DNA of 64,000 nucleotides from NCBI RefSeq assembly GCF_035046485.1, contig NC_085137.1, positions 339,130,505 to 339,194,504 on the forward strand, in the 5' to 3' direction. Origin of the DNA: Aedes albopictus (Eukaryota > Arthropoda > Insecta > Diptera > Culicidae). The notes below the pieces were generated by a model that did no database searches, was not told the origin of the DNA, and saw only the letters and a list, made by a program, of their open reading frames with translations. The translations under genes and the position numbers were made by a program. Positions 56,831 through 64,000 of the stretch are shown piece by piece; positions within the stretch are counted from its first letter, which is position 1; each line of letters begins with the position of its first letter.

Positions 56831-57004
56831 TAGAATCATCAGGTATGATGCATTCTAACAAGAAATTACAACATTCCGTAAAAATATCCAAAAGGTCAAA
56901 TTGCAAAACTTTGAATTTGAATTCAGAGTGAAGTTGACAAAATATCAAAAAATATTAGGTAGATTGAAAAATTATGGAAAAAACTATAAATTTGACGATG
57001 CTTA

Positions 57005-57236
57005 ATCTTAAGGACAAGGTATTTGGAGTACATTACTCAAAATTTCTAGAGGACCGTTTTTTAGAACCGTTGAACGGATTTGGATTAAAATGTATCACGC
57101 TGTTGACAACTACTAATTGTTCAGTGGTTGTCAACAGCGTGATACATTTTAATCCAAATCCGTTCAACGGTTCTAAAAAACGGTGCTCTAGAAATTTTGA
57201 GCTATGTACTCCATATACCTTGTCCTTAATTAAGTT
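57005..57236. repeat. 232-bp palindrome, arms ~110 bp
   Basis: AAGGACAAGGTATTTGGAGT at the left matches ACTCCATATACCTTGTCCTT at the right. Pairing continues to ACAACTACTAATTGTTCAGTGGTTGT at the loop. Few mismatches. No target duplication found. Confidence 0.8.
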
Positions 57237-57276
57237 TTAAAATTCTTCCAGTGGGTGTATTTCCTATGTAAATTAT

Positions 57277-57691
57277 GATTGTGCTACTTTTCCCCGAATG
57301 TTGGTACCCCGAATGTCGTTTCCCCGAATGGCCCGTTTCCCCGAAAGTCAGTTCCCCGAATGACCCGTTGCCCGAAAAGACTATAACATTACATCCTTGT
57401 TCGAAATGATCACTTGCCACAACATGTTCATGGTCCTGGGAACTAGGTTGTTCAAAAAGTTAACCGATCATAATTTAATAAGTCGTTAGAGTCAATTTGG
57501 TTCTAGAAAGAACGACCAGCAATGGAAAGGAGTCATATTACCCTTCTTCATTCAGCAGTGTTTCAGCAGATCTGAGGAGCAATAGAACTTGAAAGAACCG
57601 CCTATAAAATAAAGAGGGTTGTAATTCGGGGAAACGGCATTCGGGGAATCGGCGTTTGGGGAACCAGAATTCGGGGAAAAGTAGCACAACC
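57277..57691. mobile_element. 415-bp TIR element with 9-bp target duplication
   Basis: GATTGTGCTACTTTTCCCCG and CGGGGAAAAGTAGCACAACC are inverted ends, followed inside by repeated CCCCGAATG units and their inverse. GTAAATTAT is duplicated at 57268-57276 and 57692-57700. A 9-bp duplication suggests a Mutator-like transposase. Non-coding. Confidence 0.85.
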
Positions 57692-57700
57692 GTAAATTAT

Positions 57701-59500
57701 AATATAAAGTTGTAAGTGTAGAATAACTCACATTAAACGCCCAAAAATATTCAATTTCTTTGAAAACCGTCGGACTTTCGCCAAATAAATGTTTTTTTAA
57801 ACAAAAATGATATGGTAACATCATAGTTTCCCTCAACTTACGGTATGTCGAGAATTGGATTAAATCACAGAATTCAAGTGGATAATATAAAAACACTTAC
57901 CTTTAGTTTGTCGTTATGCATACAATGCCTTTTTTTCTCGAAAGATTGCCCTTCGACATTGGAGGATGACCCGTCGCATTTACGTGGTTGAAAAAGCATG
58001 TGATTCCATGAAAATTATATATTTTGTTGATTGCCTTGACAGTTTCAAAATCGCAGTGAAACAAGGTATGCTAAATGTTCTACAATCGATTCTTTTACAA
58101 TGATTTGTTTGCTACTAAATACCACCCTTTCGTTGAGTGAACATTGGGTACTGCTCAAATATGTTCCAAATTATGAAAACTGAGTTGTATTTGAAAATGA
58201 AGTTCATATTTAACATCAAGCTACTTTTACCTTGAACATTTTTGAAACACTTTCAAGATCATTGTAGAACATGAAGAGATAAACTGATACTGTTACAATG
58301 TATTACAGTAAGAAGGCTATTGGCAGAAAATTGACAAACCTGTTCTTCACCGGAAAATGTGAAGAAATACTTGGATTCCTTATTCGCTTATTAAGCCTAG
58401 TATCCAGATCTCAACAGGGTGCACAATAGTAATGACAAGAACAGTTTGGATAACGCAATTGCAATAACGAATAGTTAAGTATCGCACAAAGAGGATCAAC
58501 TGTACGAATTGCTCTGAAGAAAGTTTTACTTGAGCGTTATACTCCTGATCTGGATACTGAGCTTTACATGGGGTGTGTAAATGTTTTAACCGAACCTAAT
58601 AGTAACGTTACATTGGTGTGTGTGATGTGGGCCTTTAAAACTGATGTTGGATCACAAAAATAAAAATTAAATCATACAAGAATAGCTTTGTACTCTAATC
58701 CTTATTACTAAAATATCACAGGATTAAGAATTATGAAGTGTTGACAATCATGCTTTAATTAGTACCCACACCAATCTCACGTAAAGATTTTGTATTGAGT
58801 ATAACAATTTGCAACGCCTACCAGTCACACAAAAATATTACATCAGTCTTTTCGTTACTATTTACAATTAGTGATATCTTTGGCATACATGATGCATAAA
58901 ATAAATAAAACAAAATACAAAACAAAAGATTCTACTCCCTCAGAATCGAAGTATCACAATAATCGGGAATAGATTGAAATGAAAAGAACAGAAAAAGATA
59001 CTACAATTAATAATGTCGAACTAAAACAACTTAAAGGATAATAGTCTTATAAATTCACAATTTTAACTCTTACTTAGCTATAGAAAAATACACAGTACAG
59101 GTTGTTTGTTTTTTCTTCTTTTTTTTTTTTGGTTATCATCGTTAGTTGTTTAATCAATAAATTGAATACAATCTTCTTAGTTTTTTTTGCTGCTCTATTC
59201 ACTGATGCAACGGTAGGATCCAGGTTGCCTAGCGGTTTCGCTTAACTGCTCGTCCAGCGTACCAGGCTGCATACCGCTAACGAGGTGATCCCGGGGCTTG
59301 CCACAAAAGCGAAACATCGATGTGGAACCCTACGATGCAAGCCGTTCCAAGAATACTTCCGGAGCAGATGAAGTGGTTGAGATGGATGGAAGAAATGTTG
59401 AATTTTGATTTCATTTCCTTGCTGCGGGGTATTGATTGATGTCTAACGGTGTACGTGGCGGAACGGAGAGCCGATTGTTACAATTATTACTATTTTAGTA
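57701..59500. other. Gene-free stretch downstream of CPSF6
   Basis: AT-rich, no coding features. Part of 58900-59500 may be CPSF6 3' UTR. A less AT-rich block at 59205-59340 stands out but matches nothing recognised. Confidence 0.35.
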
Positions 59501-59519
59501 GATACAATTATCTTTAGTA

Positions 59520-59525
59520 TTTATT
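59520..59525 (-). terminator. Candidate polyadenylation signal for CPSF6
   Basis: TTTATT on the plus strand (AATAAA on the minus) 476 bp after the CPSF6 stop. Other signals further downstream cannot be excluded, since 3' UTR length is unknown. Confidence 0.35.
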
Positions 59526-60000
59526 CAGCGGTATATGAACCACATGTATAATTTATGTTTTCTTACGTTTGACTTCGAATTGCATTTCGCAATGAAATAT
59601 GCATTCAACTGTCCCAATGTTCAATGGGAGAATGACGTGCCTATTTCGGACTAGTACCCTTATATTCAGGGTACATCCTACACTATCTCAAGTGTTAAAA
59701 TTCAGATTGTTGTTCATTTCGAACAATAGACCAATGAGTATAAGTCTAAACATTTTCCCTAGAAACTAATGTTGGGAGGGCTTACTTTTCGCGAACATAT
59801 ACAAAAAGAAGTCAAATAAAGTTTGTCTGAAGAATGTTGAAGCGGATTTCCAAAACTGCTGCTGCTGTATCATAGTCTGTAACAGGACTACAACTTGGCA
59901 GCGTGTAAAATGTAAAAAAAAAGTTCGAAAGCGTGTCGATCAAATATCGAACGCTTGTAGTAGCATTCTTTCAAAAGGTGCAACGTTTGAGATGTGCAAC

Positions 60001-61604
60001 CTAGTGCCGGGAACGGTGTTCCTCGCGGCGCTCACGATCACGCTCACGTTCACGATCACGATCCGACGACCTGTAGCGATCATCGTTATAGTAGCGTTTG
60101 GAGTTGTCCGTTGAATTTTCCGCCGTTGGCTCCGGAGTTTTGTTGCGGGGACGAGAGCGTCTAGACCTGAAACGAAATGCACATATGGTAGTAATTTCTT
60201 TTGATAGTACCTACTGTTAGTGAAAAATGATGACCAATATAGTTATTTCAGAAACAAATTAATGAAAATAGTAATCTAATCCAATATAAAGATCTAAATT
60301 ATGTTTGTTAAGTTCATTGAATCTACCCGAAAACGATCATATTTTATGGAAACTACTTTTTCTACTCAACATTGTTGTTATTGGAAGCAAATTGATCTGC
60401 ATTGGAGCATTGGAGCCTCCTCGATGAGTCTTTAACGGAAACAAAATTATATCTTAAAGTTTACTCACCCGTCACGTTCCCGGTCGCGGTCACGATCACG
60501 ATCTCCTCCGCGATCTCGCTCACGGGATCGTTCCCGGTATCCGCGAGAGGTAGATCTCTCCCGGCGTGATCTCGAACGAGGATGCGACGTACGATCGCGG
60601 GATCTGGACCTGTCTCGTCGGCTGTAGCTCTTCGTCTCGATGCCATGCAAAGTATCCTGGAGCGAGCTGATTAAAATCTTGCACCGCTCGTCGTGTGCGA
60701 CCTTGGATTGTTTGATTAGGGATATCGCCGTGGCTAGAGTTTCAATTGCACTCGAGTATTCCCCAGCGGCTGCATCCGAGACGGCTCTGTAAGATAGTTC
60801 AGTTTTCAATGGTAATTATTGGCTGTTAGTCCACGCAAACGACATGTGGAGTTTACTTGCCTGGCAATAGCTGAACTACTGACGGTGCGATTTCTGGTCA
60901 TAATCTCTTCGAATTCTGCTTCACTTAGTTGCGGAGCGATATTATGCTCTGGAAATGGACCTCCAGGAGGTTTTCCACCGGGACCTGGCCAGGGACCACG
61001 GGGTGCTGCTCCTCCCTGTGGATTGAAATGGGGCGGAGGACCTTGTCCGGACGGTGGACCATGCGGTGCAGGTCCACCGTTGGGATGATTAGGTGGACCG
61101 CCCCCTTGGTTGAAGAATGCGGGATTCACGTGAGGTGCAGGACCACCCATCGGAGGACCACGTGATGGGCCTTGCATATGTGGAGGCCCCTGACGAGGCC
61201 CAGGGGGTCCGGGTGGAAAACCACCAGGTCCACCATGCATTGGAGGCCCATTCCAATCCGGTCTTGGCCCGCGAGACGGAGGTCCTTGATACTGAAAAAG
61301 ATGTTCAATAGCAGACATGTTAGTAAAACTCGATCGCACTCCCCGACACACCAATAAATGATGCGAAACATTGAACGATTAATAAAAATGTACAAGACAT
61401 ATTTACATCCATGAATCTCTGTGATCTCTGTGATGGGTAAGGCGGTTTATTTACCATTTGCGGTCTATGGGGCATCGGACCCGGTCCACCCGGCCCACCA
61501 GGTCTGGGACCATTCATCCTCGGCGGCCCATTCCATTGACCTTGATTTTGGAACCGTGGTGGACCTTGCTGTGGAGGGCCATTTCCTTGATGCATTGGCG
61601 GACC
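60001..61604 (-). CDS. CPSF6: CPSF6 (cleavage factor Im 68-kDa subunit), last four coding exons
   Basis: Exons on the minus strand are 61604-61455, 61291-60861, 60786-60469 and 60166-60001, together 354 codons plus stop. CPSF6 pairs with CPSF5/NUDT21 in cleavage factor Im, which binds UGUA sites in pre-mRNA in the nucleus and governs poly(A)-site choice. The visible part has a Pro/Gly-rich region including APHVNPAFF, then [14 protein letters not shown] and [20 protein letters not shown]...SLIKQSKV and [17 protein letters not shown], all characteristic of CPSF6/CPSF7. An RS-like tail ([18 protein letters not shown], ending EEHRSRH) follows, the kind recognised by transportin-3. The N-terminal RRM is absent and must lie in exons beyond position 64000 or unrecognised here. 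One intron uses a GC donor. Confidence 0.9.
60787..60860 (-). other. GC-AG intron of CPSF6 (74 bp)
   Basis: Exon ends ...GCCAG, the intron starts GCAAGT and ends CTTACAG, and the next exon starts AGCCGTC. Only this junction gives the conserved R-A-V-S-D reading. The nearby GT (GTAAAC, 6 bp further) would shift the frame. AG|GCAAGT is the strong consensus of the rare GC-AG class. Confidence 0.85.
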
Positions 61605-62115
61605 CTGCGAGAATTATTATGAAAATTAACCGATCGAATATGCAGATGGTGTATGAAATGATTTCACGATTAACTAAAGCATTACGTAAAGCAAATCAAA
61701 AGTATATGATAGCATTTAAATACACTGTGCGTGATGTAGTGAATTAAAAATATGTATGCAGGTATGGGACATGATCTATTTTTTTTTTTGTTCAATGCAA
61801 TGATAATCCGATTTAGTTGGGCTAAGTTTTGCTAGTATGTTTTAAATGTTTCTCGATGCTTAAAAGAACCTTCTACGAACGTTTTACAACAATTTATAAC
61901 TAAGAATACAGATCCAAACGAAACATGTCATGAAATCTGTTTTCTGACGTGACATCCTCACTGGGATGGAGCCTGCTACTCATCAGTGTTCTAAGAACAT
62001 AATGCTCATTGAGTAGGATAATTGTATAACAAATGTTAAGCCTGGAATACTACCCATAATCGCATATCAGTCCCATCTTTGCTGGGTTTCCTATTCATAT
62101 GGGACAACTATGCGA
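61605..62115 (-). other. CPSF6 intron with SINE-like fragment
   Basis: No exon recognised. 61950-62020 contains CATCCTCACTGGGATGGAGC and CTCATCAGTGTTCTAAGAAC, resembling part of the Feilai-like SINE body. Confidence 0.45.
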
Positions 62116-62673
62116 TCATAGGCAGAATACATAGCGTCCGTTCCGTCGAAGTTTGCATTTTTTGAAAGTTTTCCCATAAGAAATGTGACAAACAACTGTC
62201 ACGCACACGTAAACGTTGAAGTGGTTCTTTATGTATGCATCTATACGAGGTTCTTTTGCTTGCCAGCTTAGAACCCCATTTCGTTGGCGCTTGCACACCG
62301 GAGGGAGTACGATGTTGGCTACGGAGTTAAGTATTCGGTTTGTTTGGTTGGAAATGAAAGCTGCTGGCCCTCGACTTCTTGTCCGTTCGAGGAAGCTGAC
62401 GGTTTTCGTACTAATTGCAATGGCTGCCTTGTACTTGAATGGAAGTGCCCCAGCTTCGGCACATGCTGACGTGGCAGGAGTAGAAAGGAGTAAGCCGGAA
62501 ATTGCGCGAATAGTATTATTGTAAACAGGCCCCAGTTTGAGAACCATCTCTTCAGAGGCGCGACAGGTTATTTCCGCTCCATAAAATAGCCGGCTTCCAA
62601 TTACTGCATCAGCCACCCGCAGTTGAACTTTCCTGTCACTTCTGGCCCGCTTGTTCGTAATACTCTTCATCAA
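62116..62673 (-). pseudogene. LINE ORF2 C-terminal fragment (Jockey/R1/LOA type)
   Basis: The first two-thirds of the frame reads VADAVIGSRLFYGAEITCRA, LGPVYNNTIRAISGLLLSTP and SACAEAGALPFKYKAAIAI. This is the conserved thumb region after the reverse-transcriptase domain in Jockey/R1/LOA-group LINEs (tyr-gly near a predicted helix, then an S-G-x-x-x-S-T-P motif and A-C-x-E-x-G-x-L-P). The C-terminal part has no such features. No catalytic RT block is present, so it is truncated. It lies in the presumed CPSF6 intron, same strand. Confidence 0.7.
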
Positions 62674-63363
62674 GTTTATCCGGCTTCTACAATTTGTAAC
62701 GGTAGCCCTTTTTCGTTATTTGTTTATTTGTTATATTCTTATTTAATTCATTGTTCAATAATTAGAACTCACGTTAAATGTATAAAATTTGATAAATAAA
62801 AGATTTAGCATCAAAATAGCATGGACATTAGCTGAATCAAAATGATACCAACAATTGCATACAATTTCCTGAAGCGTAGATAGGTTATCCGCTACGCAAG
62901 CACACGCTGTAATGAGTATCACTGTTCGTGCTCTCGTTACCTTGTTAGAGAACCCCGAAGTAGTTAGCTTCTGAATAGTTGACTTTGTAACGGAATGAGA
63001 TGAAAAGACAATTCAAAGGCAAGGGAGATTTCTTTATCCGAAATCATACAGACCTGATCAACGGAGACCTTCGGGCTTCCATTTCCGGGAACCATACCGT
63101 GAGATCCTATCTGAGGAATCACAAAGATATTCTCGTCCACTTTGTCCCAGATCGTGGTAGAAGAAGGATCGCGAAGTAGTGTCTTTCCCGTGGTGTGATT
63201 TTGTGAGTTAACTTAAACGTGAAGAGTACTTCAACGAGTATTAATTGTCTCTGTGTATCCCCGTTTAGGCCAAAAGTTCAATAGCTAGGTTGTGCGGTGA
63301 ATTGTGCGTGTTGAACCCGAGTACCAAGTTCAAAGGTAAACGACTTGTGTTGTGTGGTATTTT
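62674..63363. other. Unassigned stretch with a coding-like minus-strand segment
   Basis: Minus strand about 63221-62985 has an open frame reading GKTLLRDPSSTTIWDKVDEN and IGSHGMVPGNGSPKVSVDQ, with protein-like composition but no recognised family. A GTCTGT follows CAG and could be a weak donor. The rest is AT-rich without features. Confidence 0.3.
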
Positions 63364-63530
63364 GGGCCTGATTACGAGTGTCACTTCACGGTGAAATCGA
63401 AAAAGTGACACCGGTAATAAGGACGGTGAAAGTGATTCCCTTTTGATTAACCCACAACTTTTTCACCGTGGATTCGCAATGTGTCACCGTGAGCGGTTTT
63501 CACCGTGAAGTGACACTCATAATAAGGGCC
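63364..63530. mobile_element. 167-bp MITE, GGGCCT ends
   Basis: GGGCCTGATTACGAGTGTCA and TGACACTCATAATAAGGGCC are inverted ends, followed inside by CTTCACGGTGAAA/TTTCACCGTGAAG. TTT lies on both sides (61-63 of that line and 63531-63533). Non-coding. Confidence 0.8.
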
Positions 63531-64000
63531 TTTATGTGCTAATTGTGTCATCTAGCCAAGCGCGAGCGACGGCTATACCTCTACTCCAAAAATAGCACGT
63601 ACATCGCACAAAGCGAAGAACGAGAGCGTCTCGCCCACCACCTTACGTCGCGCATCCACCCTGCGTCCTGGGGCCAAAGTTTGCCCGGCGATTCCAGGCC
63701 GGAAGGGAGTCTCGAACGTCACCAACGCACTCCGAAGGCAAGCGACATTCGCCAATCGTCCGCTCGTTTGGTCACGAGCACGAGAAACACTCCACGAAGC
63801 TCGTGCGTGGCCGTGAATCGAATTCACCGTAGAGGTACCGATCTACCAATCGTCGACACTATCGTCAACGTCATCGGCGTCGTCGTAGAAAGCACCCGAT
63901 CGAAAGCTCGTGAGTACGTTCCACTAAATTTTGCATGCAAGTGAATTAGCACCTACACACACAAAAGCGCTAGCGTAGACCACAACCGCACAAGATAGGG
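63531..64000. other. GC-rich, CpG-containing segment at the window edge
   Basis: 63540-63945 is markedly richer in GC and CpG than its surroundings. Open frames exist on both strands (133 codons plus, 84 minus) without recognisable domains. A retroelement leader or a host 5' UTR are both possible; cut off by the window edge. Confidence 0.3.

Noticed and set aside
60819..61395. Pro/Gly-rich frames opposite CPSF6 exons
   Set aside because: They are antisense shadows of a GC-rich, low-complexity coding exon.
63543..63944. 133-codon frame at the right end
   Set aside because: No domain or start context; an equally open frame lies on the other strand of the same GC-rich segment.

Overview
The window is insect nuclear DNA, most probably from a culicine mosquito of the Aedes type. 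Reasons: it is AT-rich, very densely packed with TIR elements (MITEs), carries a tRNA-derived SINE of the Feilai kind, RTE and Jockey/R1/LOA-like LINE debris, BEL/Pao-like LTR elements, and has only two recognisable host genes with short GT-AG introns. The species is inferred from repeat style, not proven.

Layout. 1-16 kb: no host gene; MITEs, a frameshifted LINE gag fragment (2.5-2.9 kb), a mariner-like foldback (3177-5357), a ~184-bp tandem array (6.4-7.1 kb), a tandemly doubled TA-target MITE (10863-12383), and a SINE split by a 1.6-kb foldback insertion (13.8-15.7 kb). 16-23.4 kb: a (TA)n tract, then a nearly perfect 6,886-bp palindrome with no spacer (16538-23423); each arm holds a smaller inverted element with hammerhead-like motifs. 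23.5-24.7 kb: an RTE reverse-transcriptase relic split by a MITE. 25410-30629: a complete young LTR element (213-bp LTRs, target duplication ATGTT) with no gag-pol. 30.7-42 kb: palindromic and hAT-like MITEs, an ORF1-only LINE (34.4-35.6 kb), and a 6-kb foldback (35664-41772) that has itself been invaded.

42248-44385 (+): intact three-exon gene for a TM7SF3-like seven-pass membrane protein. 45-48 kb: nested MITEs. 48290-54711 (-): a composite of two related non-autonomous BEL/Pao-like elements with three LTRs, flanked by GTAAC on both outer sides and lodged in an older hAT-like element. The inner element's long ORF is broken by two MITEs whose removal in each case restores frame. 55.7-57.7 kb: four more TIR or palindromic elements.

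60001-61604 (-): the last four coding exons of CPSF6 (cleavage factor Im 68-kDa subunit), with RS-like C-terminus and one GC-AG intron; its RRM-coding 5' exons lie beyond the right edge. The remaining 2.4 kb is CPSF6 intron or upstream sequence containing a LINE fragment, a MITE and unassigned GC-rich sequence.

The two genes are functionally unrelated. The main content is nested transposon history: who inserted into whom can be read from target-site duplications. No computation was run; identities are by eye.
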